A stretch of 64,000 nucleotides of DNA. It comes from Leptospira inadai serovar Lyme str. 10. GTDB taxonomy: Bacteria; Spirochaetota; Leptospiria; Leptospirales; Leptospiraceae. The DNA lies in NCBI RefSeq assembly GCF_000243675.2, contig NZ_AHMM02000015.1:186001-250000 (forward strand), in the 5' to 3' direction. A model generated the notes under the pieces. The model searched no databases. It saw only the letters and a list, made by a program, of their open reading frames with translations, and was not told where the DNA came from. Of this stretch, positions 1 through 8,918 are shown in pieces. The position numbers and the translations under genes are program-made. Position 1 is the first letter of the stretch; the number at the start of each line of letters is the position of its first letter.

Positions 1-328
1 CGGAGTTAAGTTCCGAAAGAAGGTCTTCCAGCTCCCGATCATCCGTAACTTCAACGAGTCGATCTTCGCCATATTCGTCGGTTTCGATTCTGACTGCGAG
101 ATAGCCGAAACTTTCCTCGCCTCTGAGAAAGCCCACATCCAAATTTATTAATTCTCGATCTTCCTCGTTGGAAGGGATCAGCAAAAAATATTGAGCTTCG
201 TCGATCTCCACCACTTCTCCGATCAAAAAAGAATAGGGATTTCCGTCTTCGTCCAGGAGATTTACTATCTCCTCCGCGAATTCTTCGTGCTCTCGTTCCT
301 CGGAATTTGTATCGTACGACTCAAGCAT
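1..328 (-). CDS. DUF1292-like acidic protein (3' end beyond window)
   Basis: Read on the minus strand from an ATG at 328, preceded by a strong GGGAGGG Shine-Dalgarno, the frame stays open for 109 codons to the window edge. The product is very rich in Asp and Glu and contains the pattern LLDEDGNPYSFLIGEVVEID, then a hydrophobic strand and more acidic stretches. This resembles the small DUF1292 family (YrzB-like), usually 80-110 residues and of unknown function. No signal peptide or membrane segment is visible, so it is probably cytosolic. It is divergent from the sensor kinase that follows. The C-terminus is not in the window. Confidence 0.65.
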   Translation of the reverse strand, partial: MLESYDTNSEEREHEEFAEEIVNLLDEDGNPYSFLIGEVVEIDEAQYFLLIPSNEEDRELINLDVGFLRGEESFGYLAVRIETDEYGEDRLVEVTDDRELEDLLSELNS

Positions 329-472
329 TTTTTTCCCTCCCTACTATAATCGACCAAAATGATTATTCGCAAGAAAAGTTTCCCGACATTCTACGACCTC
401 GGAAAAGGTAGACAAGATGTAAAAAAGAAAGATATTAGGTGCGGAACCCGTGTGCCGAGGGAACCAGCTGAA

Positions 473-2941
473 ATGGACAAAAAGAAAAGTTATTTCCTTT
501 CGATTCTAGTTGGGTTCCTATTGTGGTTTGCGAATTGTTCTCCACCGGATAATCATGGAATCCAAATGAAAGGCGGTGTCTTAGAGGCTCGCTTCTGGAA
601 CCCGGAACAAAATACCCTATCCCTCAACGGCGAATGGGAGCTTTATCCTAACGCATTTTTAGTTTCGGAAAAAACCGCGATCCAATCTCCTCCGATTCTC
701 GTCGACGTGCCGGATACTTGGAATCGTCTCCAAGAAAACGGAAAGGCGATATTTCCGAACGGTAAGGGATACGGGACGTATCGTTTGCGATTAAACCTTC
801 CGACCCCTCATCCTGGATTCGTAATGCGTATTCCGGATCAAGGAACCGCCTACGTCCTGTATGCCGACGGCAAACCCATCGCCTCGATGGGAAAAATAGG
901 GAAAAATTACGAAAGCTCGGTCCCGTTTCTTTCCTCTACGATCGTTAATTTGCCCGAGAATACCCGAGAGTTAGCTTTTGAGATTTCGAATTATAGACAT
1001 ATTTACGGCGGGCTTTGGTACCCTCCGCGAATCGGAAAACAGGAAAAGATACTAAACGAAAAATATATCGACCTAGCGTTAGAGATAGCGACTTCTTCCT
1101 CGGTTTTAGTTTTGGTGATCTACCAAATCGTCGCTTATCTTTTAATCCGAAAAGAAAGAGCCCCGCTTCACTTCGCCATTTTTTCCGTAGCCGGTACATT
1201 ACGTTTTTTCCTAACCGGCGATAGGATCTTTAATTCGATTTTCCCCGAAATTCCTTGGGAAATCACCCATCGACTAGAGTATCTTTCCACTTATGCTTTG
1301 GCCTCGGCATTCTTTTCCTATGCCGCTTCTCTCTTCCCTTTGGACTTTCCAAAATGGAGCGAAAAAGCCGCGTTTATATCCCTTTCTTTCTTTGCGATAG
1401 TTACGATTTTCTTTCCGGTGGACTACTACGGGCGATTATTAATCCCCTTCCAAAGTATCGTCGTCATCGGTTCTTGTATCATTCTTTACGGATGTTTCAA
1501 GGCGTTGGTACATAAAAGAGAAGGTGCCCGGCTATTTCTTATCGGAATCCTTACGATCCTTCTGGCATCGACAAACGACATTCTTGCTTCTCATTACCTC
1601 CTTCACACTCAGTATATTTTAGCTCCGGCACTTTTCATTTTCATTTTCCTAAATAGCCTCACTCTCGCGGTTTCATTTTCGAAGACCTTGGAAAAATCGC
1701 AAATCGTCAGCGCGGAACTAAAGTCGACGAATAAGGATTTGAATGATCTTAAAATCCTGCTCGAAAGAAAGGTGGAAACGAGAACCAAGGAACTAATGGA
1801 GGCGAAAAACAGAGCCGAAGGAGAGGCGAAATATCGGTACGATTTTTTAGCTACGATGAGTCACGAAGTTCGGACTCCGTTGAACGGTTTGATGGGGACC
1901 GCCAATCTTCTATCGGAAACTTCTCTAAACGCGGAACAGAAAGAATATCTCGACATTATACAATTATCCGGCGAAAATCTATTACAACTCGTAAATCAGC
2001 TGCTCGATCTTTCCAAGATAGAAAGTAATCGATTCGAGTTGGAAGTCATGCCATTCGATCCTTTTGCGGTTCTCCAAAAGGCGGCCAAGGTCGTCAAAGC
2101 CCGCGCCGAGGAAAAAAGGATTTTTCTCGATATCCGCTATCCGGAACATCATCCGGGCATTTATATCGGGGACGAAGGCAGAATTCAACAGGTACTTTTA
2201 AACCTATTAAGCAACGCTATTAAGTTCACCGGTTCCGGCGGAAAGGTTTTACTAGGCGTCAAAGCCGCCGGAGAGGATTCGCAATCTCGAATATTAGAAT
2301 TTTGGGTGGAAGATACGGGCGTAGGGATCGCCTCCGACAAGGCCACGGACCTCTTTGAACCTTTCGTCCAGGCGGATTCTTCCGTTTTTCGGAATTACGG
2401 CGGAAGCGGACTGGGACTGACCATCTCCAAAAAGTTAGTCGAATTGATGGGAGGAAGCATTCGAGTCATAAGCCAAATCGGTAAAGGATCGAAATTCACT
2501 TTTTTGCTTCCGTTCCCTCAGGAGGATGGGGACGTTTCCGAAATCACCGAGGAAAAATCGACTTATCTTTCATTTATACCTAAAAGGATTTTATTAGTGG
2601 AGGATAGGGAACCTTCCCGAACCATCGCAAAAAAAACATTAGAAAATATGAATATGACAGTAAGTGTGGCTTGTAACGGAAAGGACGCTTTATTCAGATT
2701 GACTAACGAAATCTACGACTTGGCCTTGATCGATATAGAGATGCCCGAGTTAAGCGGGATAGAAGTGGTTCGTTCCCTGAAAGAACAGGGAGGAAAGCTC
2801 CCGATTTTGGTAGCATGGACGGCCCATGCTCTCCCAGGAGCGGAAGCGGTTTTTCAATCCACGGGATTCGACGCTTACCTACACAAACCTTCTTTGCGAC
2901 GGGACTGGGAACGACTTTTGAAAACCTATTTTCCGCAGTGA
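473..2941 (+). CDS. 7TMR-DISM hybrid sensor histidine kinase/response regulator
   Basis: Membrane receptor that should autophosphorylate on His and pass phosphate to its own receiver. The ATG at 473 is chosen over the longer frame from 359 because it starts a clear lipoprotein-like signal with Cys22 and has GAGG upstream. Order: extracytoplasmic DISM beta-sandwich (about 40-200), seven hydrophobic helices (about 210-410), a coiled coil, HisKA with MSHEVRTPLNG (His464), HATPase with a SNAIKF N-box, DTGVGI and GSGLGL boxes, and a C-terminal receiver with phosphoacceptor Asp754 (LIDIEMP) and a conserved Lys (LHKPS). All catalytic boxes are intact. The ligand is unknown; such receptors usually sense extracellular carbohydrate-like or other small molecules. 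No separate output regulator adjoins it. Confidence 0.9.
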   Translation: MDKKKSYFLSILVGFLLWFANCSPPDNHGIQMKGGVLEARFWNPEQNTLSLNGEWELYPNAFLVSEKTAIQSPPILVDVPDTWNRLQENGKAIFPNGKGYGTYRLRLNLPTPHPGFVMRIPDQGTAYVLYADGKPIASMGKIGKNYESSVPFLSSTIVNLPENTRELAFEISNYRHIYGGLWYPPRIGKQEKILNEKYIDLALEIATSSSVLVLVIYQIVAYLLIRKERAPLHFAIFSVAGTLRFFLTGDRIFNSIFPEIPWEITHRLEYLSTYALASAFFSYAASLFPLDFPKWSEKAAFISLSFFAIVTIFFPVDYYGRLLIPFQSIVVIGSCIILYGCFKALVHKREGARLFLIGILTILLASTNDILASHYLLHTQYILAPALFIFIFLNSLTLAVSFSKTLEKSQIVSAELKSTNKDLNDLKILLERKVETRTKELMEAKNRAEGEAKYRYDFLATMSHEVRTPLNGLMGTANLLSETSLNAEQKEYLDIIQLSGENLLQLVNQLLDLSKIESNRFELEVMPFDPFAVLQKAAKVVKARAEEKRIFLDIRYPEHHPGIYIGDEGRIQQVLLNLLSNAIKFTGSGGKVLLGVKAAGEDSQSRILEFWVEDTGVGIASDKATDLFEPFVQADSSVFRNYGGSGLGLTISKKLVELMGGSIRVISQIGKGSKFTFLLPFPQEDGDVSEITEEKSTYLSFIPKRILLVEDREPSRTIAKKTLENMNMTVSVACNGKDALFRLTNEIYDLALIDIEMPELSGIEVVRSLKEQGGKLPILVAWTAHALPGAEAVFQSTGFDAYLHKPSLRRDWERLLKTYFPQ

Positions 2942-2953
2942 GTTTCGAAAGAT

Positions 2954-3190
2954 ATGCTCCTCAATCGAAAGAAAATCGGTTTTTTAATCGTATTACTTTT
3001 AACGTTATTTTTCGGAAACGTAACGGCCTGCAATAACGGTAAACAGAATTGTCACCGAGAAGTCCAAAAGGACGTAGATGTTACCCGAAGTTTAGAAATT
3101 GCCTGCGCCCTCAATCCATCCGATAGAAATCTCTGCAATATAGCCCTAATCCAAGCTACGATTCCGTATCAATGCTTTTCCCCCCATTGA
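2954..3190 (+). CDS. Small putative lipoprotein
   Basis: A 78-residue product with a basic N-terminus, one hydrophobic helix and a lipobox-like FGNVTAC, giving a predicted lipidated Cys near residue 26. The mature part is only about 50 residues and holds four further Cys, which could form disulfides outside the cytoplasm. It starts 12 bases after the hybrid kinase stop and may be co-transcribed with it. I do not recognise the family; a role as accessory to the sensor is only a guess from position. Confidence 0.5.
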   Translation: MLLNRKKIGFLIVLLLTLFFGNVTACNNGKQNCHREVQKDVDVTRSLEIACALNPSDRNLCNIALIQATIPYQCFSPH

Positions 3191-3237
3191 GAGGATGGAG
3201 ATCGAAAGTTCGGAAGATATATTATAAAAATATAAAA

Positions 3238-3528
3238 TTAAAAATCTTCGAACGGAAGTTTGTTTTTCTTCGCATTATTGCATTCTTTGCAAGCGGGAAC
3301 CAAATTCGCCTTAACGGATTTTCCTCCCTTGGCGAGAGGAATTAGATGATCCATCGTCAGCTCTTCGGGAGGGAATTTTTTCCGGCAATAGTAGCAAATT
3401 CCGTCCGCTTTTTTCTTTTTCCACCACGGGGTTTTACGGAGATCTTTTGCAATTTGTCGTTGCTTGCGAATTTCTTCTTCGCTGACCCATAGAATCGGCT
3501 CGTCCGGAAGGAAAGATTCACCTGACAT
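3238..3528 (-). CDS. Small HNH endonuclease-domain protein
   Basis: A 96-residue protein made almost entirely of an HNH fold. It has a CYYCRKKF zinc knuckle, then the LTMDHLIPLAKGG catalytic segment with the key His, then NLVPACKECNNAKK, which supplies the second Cys pair and the Asn/Lys end typical of McrA/HNH nucleases. Zinc ligands and catalytic His are all present, so a metal-dependent DNA nicking or cleaving activity is plausible. It lies 1 base downstream of the mannose-6-phosphate isomerase gene and likely shares its transcript. No restriction methylase or phage genes are nearby, so a housekeeping or repair role fits better than restriction. Confidence 0.8.
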   Translation of the reverse strand: MSGESFLPDEPILWVSEEEIRKQRQIAKDLRKTPWWKKKKADGICYYCRKKFPPEELTMDHLIPLAKGGKSVKANLVPACKECNNAKKNKLPFEDF

Positions 3529-3529
3529 T

Positions 3530-4519
3530 TTATTGGAAGGATATCCAATCCGAGCCGGGACCGGACCAAGAAAGCCTAAGATTCGAGGACAAGGAACGAG
3601 CGGAGACTCCCGCGCGAATTCCGGCGGCAGTGATCAGCACGGTATCCCCTTTTTTCAACTCCAACTCCCCGTCGATCGAACATCGACCTTCCAAAACCAT
3701 TAAAATGTGAAAGACCGGTTCCATCGAAAAAGAAGGAAGAATGAATTCCGAAGGACTTTCAATTTCCAAGATTTCCATTCTGAATTTATCGTTTGCCGTA
3801 AGCAAAAGACGCTTTCCATGTTTCCAAGTCAATGCTTGCGAAGACAGTTTGTCGCCGGAATCCGGCCCGGAATAATCCAATACGTCCAAAGCTTTCTTTA
3901 AATGTAATTCTCTGGGCCGGCCGTAATCGTAAACTCTGTAGGTCGAGTCGGAGGATTGCTGAACTTCCATCAATAAGATTCCGCTCCCGATGGCGTGTAT
4001 TTTCCCCGGATTCAATAAGAACGAGTCCAATTCCTTTACCGGAATCACGTTTAAAATTTCTTCGGCTCGATTTTCCGAGATCAAAGTTTCGAATTCTTCA
4101 CGATTCGTTAATTTAGAAAAACCGCAAACTAGTTTTGAATTCGAATCGGCTTGCAGGACAGTCCAGGCTTCCTTTTTTCCGGAACTTTGCGGATCGAATT
4201 TATCGGCATACTCGTCGTTCGGATGCACTTGAACGGATAATTTCTCCTTGGCATCGATCAATTTTATCAGGAGAGGAAATGTCCGCCCTACAAACGGTTT
4301 TCCTAGAATTTCTTCGGTGTTGGACGTATAAACGGTTCGGAACGTGCGACCCGAGTCCGGACCGGCATCTATGATGGAAAGGTCCTCCCCGTAATCGGAA
4401 ATTTCCCAGGATTCTCCGATTTCCCCTTCGGGCAGATTTCTACCCAAAACGGTTTCCAGTTTACGGCCTCCCCAAACTTTCTCCTTGTATATCGGTCGGA
4501 ATTTCAGAACCTTCTGCAT
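3530..4519 (-). CDS. manA: Mannose-6-phosphate isomerase, class I
   Basis: Interconverts mannose-6-phosphate and fructose-6-phosphate, feeding GDP-mannose and surface-polysaccharide synthesis. The start VLKFRPIYKEKVWGG matches the family N-terminus. Zinc ligands are visible in SVQVHPND (Gln, His), KKEAWTVL (Glu) and the PGKIHAIGSG His, followed by the active-site motif STYRVYDYGR. The length of 329 residues is usual. The ATG at 4519 is chosen because the longer frame to 4552 would overlap the upstream J-domain gene, which stops at 4524. Gene order J-protein, manA, HNH is tightly spaced, suggesting one transcript. Confidence 0.92.
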   Translation of the reverse strand: MQKVLKFRPIYKEKVWGGRKLETVLGRNLPEGEIGESWEISDYGEDLSIIDAGPDSGRTFRTVYTSNTEEILGKPFVGRTFPLLIKLIDAKEKLSVQVHPNDEYADKFDPQSSGKKEAWTVLQADSNSKLVCGFSKLTNREEFETLISENRAEEILNVIPVKELDSFLLNPGKIHAIGSGILLMEVQQSSDSTYRVYDYGRPRELHLKKALDVLDYSGPDSGDKLSSQALTWKHGKRLLLTANDKFRMEILEIESPSEFILPSFSMEPVFHILMVLEGRCSIDGELELKKGDTVLITAAGIRAGVSARSLSSNLRLSWSGPGSDWISFQ

Positions 4520-4523
4520 ACGC

Positions 4524-5198
4524 CTATTTTTTATCGCCCTTATAGAGTTCAATTTTAACTTTTAAGTGTCTCTTTTTGAAATGGGTGAAAGCGTCCGGGC
4601 GAAACCTGGATAGATCCAGCGTGTAAATCCTTCCCGGAACGAGAGTGTCCGGTCCTGAGCTCCATTTTAAATAACGAAAGCTCTTGTACGTTCCTTTTCC
4701 GTTACAGGATCCGCAATTCAAATCGGAGCCTCTGCATTCCGGACATAAAACGCGTACGACTAAAGGAATCTCGGCCAGAATCTTACCCGATAATTCCTCG
4801 TCCTTCAAACGTAGACAGATATCATGATAAATTCCGGTATATCTTCTACGATCTCGATTCCGAATTCCGACTCGGAGCAAACCTCGCTTGGCAAACTCGA
4901 CTGCCTGCGCGGAAAATACGATTCTAGACGGGGGAATTAGGAAGGTTTGCAAGGAACGCCGAGTTGTCGCTTCCTCGTGACGTGCGCGCAATTCGGAGTC
5001 AAAACGACTTCGCTCGTCGGGTTTGATGAGAATCTGGTACGAGCGTACGATCTTTAAAAAAACTTCAGAAGAACCCGTGACGCCGTTATCAGGATGGAAG
5101 ACTTTGGCCAATTTTCGAAACCTGGCCTTGATCACTTCCATCTCGGCGTCGCTTGCTACTCCGAGAATTCGATAATGGTCGATCCAAATTGCGTCCAT
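4524..5198 (-). CDS. J-domain (DnaJ-like) protein with a single zinc module
   Basis: Residues 5-70 form a J domain with the diagnostic HPD (KVFHPDNG), which stimulates DnaK ATPase activity. Instead of the four Cys repeats of full DnaJ there are only two, VLCPECRG and CGSCNGKG (about residues 150-170), enough for one zinc site, followed by a short beta region. There is no Gly/Phe linker. At 224 residues it is much shorter than DnaJ (about 370), so it is probably a specialised co-chaperone. It is the first gene of a run with manA and the HNH protein. Confidence 0.8.
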   Translation of the reverse strand: MDAIWIDHYRILGVASDAEMEVIKARFRKLAKVFHPDNGVTGSSEVFLKIVRSYQILIKPDERSRFDSELRARHEEATTRRSLQTFLIPPSRIVFSAQAVEFAKRGLLRVGIRNRDRRRYTGIYHDICLRLKDEELSGKILAEIPLVVRVLCPECRGSDLNCGSCNGKGTYKSFRYLKWSSGPDTLVPGRIYTLDLSRFRPDAFTHFKKRHLKVKIELYKGDKK

Positions 5199-5247
5199 CC
5201 GTTCGACCTAATTTCGATCCATTCCCGATCGAAACGCAAAAGAATAC

Positions 5248-5937
5248 TTATTTCGATTGAAATTCCTGGAAAGATCCGCCTTGATCCAAACCTTCCAGCA
5301 TGGTATCAACGTCGTTCCTGTCCGCTTGGATGGTTCCTTCCACATACTTTCCGATTGCTTGAACGACTTCCGCCAAATTATTTCTGTACGACCGTACCAA
5401 TTTTACTCTTTGGTTGGGATTTCTAATATTAGACAAATTATACGACTCTTCCTGGGTTCCCGCATCCGTTTTTTTCTGCACGAGCAAAACTATACTGGCA
5501 GGGTCCGAGGCCGGAATATTCTCGTTCTTTAGTTCGCCGATTTCCTCGTTTACGGGTCGGAGTTTCGTAACCAGGGATTTCCGTGTGATAAACCGAATTC
5601 CTTCCAGCTTCAATGCCCCTTGCCCGCCGGAAACTTTTAGATAAAACTTTTTATCAAAGAGATATTTTTCTCGGCTCGGAAATTCAACCAATTCCGAGGC
5701 GGGGACAAATTGGAAATATTCGTTGTTAATGATCTTCTTTCTCTTATTCAGAAAAGAGAGAAACCCTTCGATCAGTTTATGAAAATCTTTGATATCTTTC
5801 GTAAGCCCTTCCATGTCTTTTACATGAGTGGGTTCGAATGGGAGAATTTTGATCTGACCATCCGGCGCGATGTCTTGTGCGAAGACGGAAGCGGAGAATA
5901 AAAAAAATAAAATGACGGAGGACGCTACTTTCTTCAT
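5248..5937 (-). CDS. Exported protein of unknown function
   Basis: The ATG at 5937 starts a classic cleavable signal peptide (MKKVASSVILFFLFSASVFAQ) and is preferred over an ATG nine codons upstream. The mature protein of about 210 residues is mixed alpha/beta, charged, and contains a predicted amphipathic helix after the signal (EGLTKDIKDFHKLIEGFLSF). No membrane helix or Cys is present in the mature part, so it is likely soluble in the periplasm. I do not recognise a family. It lies about 50 bases upstream of the J-domain gene on the same strand. Confidence 0.6.
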   Translation of the reverse strand: MKKVASSVILFFLFSASVFAQDIAPDGQIKILPFEPTHVKDMEGLTKDIKDFHKLIEGFLSFLNKRKKIINNEYFQFVPASELVEFPSREKYLFDKKFYLKVSGGQGALKLEGIRFITRKSLVTKLRPVNEEIGELKNENIPASDPASIVLLVQKKTDAGTQEESYNLSNIRNPNQRVKLVRSYRNNLAEVVQAIGKYVEGTIQADRNDVDTMLEGLDQGGSFQEFQSK

Positions 5938-6056
5938 GAGTTCAGAATCCGAATGTTCCCTCAATACTAATGTCGTCCTTTATCTCAAAAAGCCCGGTTT
6001 TTTCCTAAAAATTCGTTGAATTCAGGCCGGATTCTACGAAAAGGGAAGGGATCGAT

Positions 6057-6389
6057 ATGGAAATCAGCATCAGAAAATCTGGCGAAACGAACGTAATCGG
6101 CTTATCGGGCAGTTTGGACATTTACACGTCCATCGATCTGAAAAACTTTTTCGAACAAAATATAGACCGAATTAACAATAACGTAGTAATTAATCTCGAA
6201 AAATTGAATTACATCGATTCTTCCGGCATCGGGATGTTGATCAAACAACTCAATTATGTCCAAGAATTGAACGGTAAATTTTTTATCGCGAATATGAAAC
6301 CCGCGATCGAGAAAGTATTTAAAGTCGCCGGACTGACTTCTTATTTTCAAACCTTATCCGAATCCGAGTTTATCGCCAAGTATCCGTAA
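6057..6389 (+). CDS. STAS-domain anti-sigma factor antagonist
   Basis: A 110-residue stand-alone STAS domain of the SpoIIAA/RsbV type. The phosphorylation loop reads LNYIDSSGIGML, with the conserved Ser at 55/56, and the N-terminal strand is followed by LSGSLDIYTSIDLK as in the family. In the family, the dephosphorylated form binds an anti-sigma kinase and releases a sigma factor or other partner. SpoIIE-type phosphatases that could act on it are encoded at 8919-12457 and 42454-44355. No anti-sigma kinase (RsbW) adjoins it. It has a good AAGGGA ribosome site and looks monocistronic. Confidence 0.9.
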   Translation: MEISIRKSGETNVIGLSGSLDIYTSIDLKNFFEQNIDRINNNVVINLEKLNYIDSSGIGMLIKQLNYVQELNGKFFIANMKPAIEKVFKVAGLTSYFQTLSESEFIAKYP

Positions 6390-6501
6390 ATTATGTCCCG
6401 GCCGCCTAAAGATTGATTTGCGAATCATTGATTCGGTCGACACGAGAAAGCATTCGATTCTTCTTAAGGCTTATTTCGGTAGTTCGAATCCTGGATGTTT
6501 C

Positions 6502-7116
6502 TTACAGTCGAGAATAGGACAAAAAAACGTCCCAGATCCCCCAAAAACGACCCTTATCTCCGCTGACCGGCTCAAGTCTCAATCGTAAACGTCCGTCGAT
6601 TAATTCCGAAGGATCTACCGAGATTCGGACCGGAGGAGCCGGCGAATATAAAGACCGAATGTATAAGGCATGATCCGGAAATCTCACCTGCGCCTTCTCG
6701 ATTCCGTTTACGAAAATTCGGAGTTCCTTCCTAGGGAGTTCGGCGGCGCTTTCCGTGCGATCAAACAAGGTAAGGTCGAAATAGACGTAGATGGTATCTT
6801 TTCGGTCCGGGTCCGCGACCAGAAGAATATCCAGGCCTTCTTCCGGAATCATTCTGCATTGGTTATCGAATAGAACACCGGTCCCGGCTCCGGGTGCAGG
6901 ATCTTTGCGATCGGGGGCCAATTTTAATCCGTTGTGAAGGGCCCATACGGATAATTCCGGGTAGGTTCGATAGTCCTCGGAGATATACGGTTCGCCTCCC
7001 ATCGGCTTTGAAAAATTCTCGTAATTTTTCGTTTTCCGATTTTCCTCGCTAGCCGGACCCTGGCTCGGAGTGACAAGGAATAGAGATAAAAAAAGTGCAA
7101 GCCGGATCCGATACAT
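6502..7116 (-). CDS. Exported protein of unknown function
   Basis: A 204-residue protein with an N-terminal hydrophobic signal (MYRIRLALFLSLFLVTPSQG) and no Cys at the expected lipobox, so it is probably secreted to the periplasm. The C-terminal half has alternating hydrophobic strands (YVYFDLTLF, ELRIFVNGIEKAQVRF, GRLRLRLEPV), suggesting a beta-sandwich fold. I do not recognise a family. It is convergent with the STAS gene and divergent from ribF. Confidence 0.6.
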   Translation of the reverse strand: MYRIRLALFLSLFLVTPSQGPASEENRKTKNYENFSKPMGGEPYISEDYRTYPELSVWALHNGLKLAPDRKDPAPGAGTGVLFDNQCRMIPEEGLDILLVADPDRKDTIYVYFDLTLFDRTESAAELPRKELRIFVNGIEKAQVRFPDHALYIRSLYSPAPPVRISVDPSELIDGRLRLRLEPVSGDKGRFWGIWDVFLSYSRL

Positions 7117-7152
7117 CCTGTTTATACTATCGACCGTCCATCCGGAGGAAAC

Positions 7153-8085
7153 TTGAAAATTCTTAGGAGCCTAGAGAACTTACGGGAAACTTTACAAGGT
7201 CCCACCGTCCTGACTCTTGGAAATTTCGACGGAATTCACTTGGGTCACCAGGCCCTGCTTGAAAGAACGAAAGAAATTTCGATCGAAAAAGGACTTCCAT
7301 CGGTCGTGATTACTTATTATCCGAACCCCGCATTAGTCCTCGGTAAAGATAAGGACCTAAGAAGTCTGACGACTCAATCGGATAAAGAATCCTTAATCGA
7401 ATCGTTCGGCATCGACTGGTTGATCATCGCGCCTTTTACGGTGGAATTAGCCGGAATGGAGGCGGAAGATTTCCTGAAAACCATTCTGATAGATGAATTA
7501 AACGCGAAGGCGATTCTGATCGGCTTCAATCATTGCTTCGGCAAAGCGAGACGCGGAAACTATGAATTGTTAAGGGAATACGCCCATCAGTACGGTTACG
7601 AACTTGAAAAACTCGACCCCGTTTATCTAGGTGATACTAAACTTTCCAGTTCTTATATTCGTTCCCTTTTGCGAGACGGCGATGTTGCGAATGCGGAAGA
7701 ATGTTTGGGTCGAGAGTTCTCCGTATCCGGGCAAGTCGTAGAAGGACATAAACGCGGACGTAAGATCGGATTTCCCACGGCCAACGTCAAGCCCACTCCC
7801 GAGTTGATTTTGCCCGGAATCGGCGTCTATGCCGGGAAAACGGAGATAGACGGAAAATATTATGATTCTATGATTAATATAGGTAATAACCCGACGTTCG
7901 GCGACGAACAGCTCAGTTTGGAAAGCCATATTTTCGATTTTTCGGGCAACTTATACGGTAAAACCGTCCGGATTCTTTTTTCGCGAAGAATTCGTTCGGA
8001 AATTAAATTCTCCGGCGTAGAAGCCTTAATTGCCCAGCTAAAACAAGACGAAGTGATGTCTAGAAAGATACTTTCCGAATATTGA
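7153..8085 (+). CDS. ribF: Bifunctional riboflavin kinase/FAD synthetase
   Basis: Makes FMN from riboflavin and then FAD. The N-terminal nucleotidyltransferase has LGNFDGIHLGHQALL (the HxGH adenylyl-transfer site) and SSSYIRSLLRDGDV; the C-terminal riboflavin kinase has GRKIGFPTANV and the later INIGNNPTFGD and ESHIFDF motifs. Its 310 residues are the normal length. The start is a TTG at 7153 supported by GGAGG five bases before it; no in-frame ATG lies nearer. No FMN riboswitch is visible upstream. Confidence 0.95.
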   Translation: MKILRSLENLRETLQGPTVLTLGNFDGIHLGHQALLERTKEISIEKGLPSVVITYYPNPALVLGKDKDLRSLTTQSDKESLIESFGIDWLIIAPFTVELAGMEAEDFLKTILIDELNAKAILIGFNHCFGKARRGNYELLREYAHQYGYELEKLDPVYLGDTKLSSSYIRSLLRDGDVANAEECLGREFSVSGQVVEGHKRGRKIGFPTANVKPTPELILPGIGVYAGKTEIDGKYYDSMINIGNNPTFGDEQLSLESHIFDFSGNLYGKTVRILFSRRIRSEIKFSGVEALIAQLKQDEVMSRKILSEY

Positions 8086-8100
8086 CTTTCGTCTTTTTCT

Positions 8101-8718
8101 TCAATAGGTTTCGGAATTTCCCAAGCTTTTCGGGAAAAAAAAACCGCCGAATAAGGGTATTGCAGGGCGCCCGAGAAGAACCCCTTCTAAATCGTTCGGG
8201 GGAGTATAACGTAATATATTCGTAAATAATTCTATCGGAATATGTTCCTGCCAATCGGGTACTTTTTTATAAAATCGATCCCAAGTTAAGATCTCATCCT
8301 CGTTTAGTTCCAGATCGATACTCCGCTCTTCTCGATCGACTCTCCTAAACCAGGACACCATTTCGTTTAATAATTCGGACTTGGTCAAAATGGGAACTCC
8401 ATCCGGTATTCGAATAGCATAATTAGGTTCGTATTCGCGTAGGCATTTGGCATTCGAGCAGATTATGGTATGAATTTCCTCGTGGTAGGCCGCCCAGTCG
8501 CGCAGCCGGCCCCTATTTTTCTGCCAGAGAATCGGCGTCCGCTCTCCGCAATCAGGACAAATACAAACGGGAATAAAAGAAACGCCCTTGAGAGACAGAA
8601 TCGGGTCTTCGACATGGATTAAATCGGAATCGGAAGACATTAGATATGGTGAATGTTTCTCGGAATCGATAGGTTCAGCTTTCTTTTTTGCCGAATTCCG
8701 CCTATCCTCATTACTCAT
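8101..8718 (-). CDS. Hypothetical protein with CxxC zinc-knuckle motifs
   Basis: A cytosolic protein of about 205 residues with CICPDCGERTP near residue 55 and CSNAKC about 35 residues later, a spacing compatible with one zinc ribbon. The rest is charged, with a helical segment LLNEMVSWFRRVDREERSIDLE. I do not know the family. The ATG at 8718 is preferred to a TTG two codons earlier. It is convergent with ribF, with only 15 bases between the stops. Confidence 0.6.
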   Translation of the reverse strand: MSNEDRRNSAKKKAEPIDSEKHSPYLMSSDSDLIHVEDPILSLKGVSFIPVCICPDCGERTPILWQKNRGRLRDWAAYHEEIHTIICSNAKCLREYEPNYAIRIPDGVPILTKSELLNEMVSWFRRVDREERSIDLELNEDEILTWDRFYKKVPDWQEHIPIELFTNILRYTPPNDLEGVLLGRPAIPLFGGFFFPKSLGNSETY

Positions 8719-8918
8719 ATTCAATGCCGTTAAACGACCTTAATCTAAAACAAAAGACGCCTAACGCAATTCATTTTTAGCTTTTTCCGGATCGAAATAC
8801 ATCCCGAGAAGTCTCCGTTTAAGCCGTCTTTTTTAGCGGAAAACAACCCCGCCGAGTCACCAGAAGGGATTGATTTCCGAATCCGATCCGGGGACGATGC
8901 CTTTGGCAAAGCCGGTTT

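Noticed and set aside
359..472. N-terminal extension of the hybrid kinase
   Set aside because: The extra 38 codons hide the lipoprotein signal, and the ATG at 473 has its own ribosome site.
3238..3528. HNH gene as part of a restriction or phage module
   Set aside because: No methylase, integrase or phage genes nearby; neighbours are manA and a J-protein.
6480..6500. TTCGAATCC-like T-loop, possible tRNA
   Set aside because: No matching acceptor, D or anticodon arms could be built around it.
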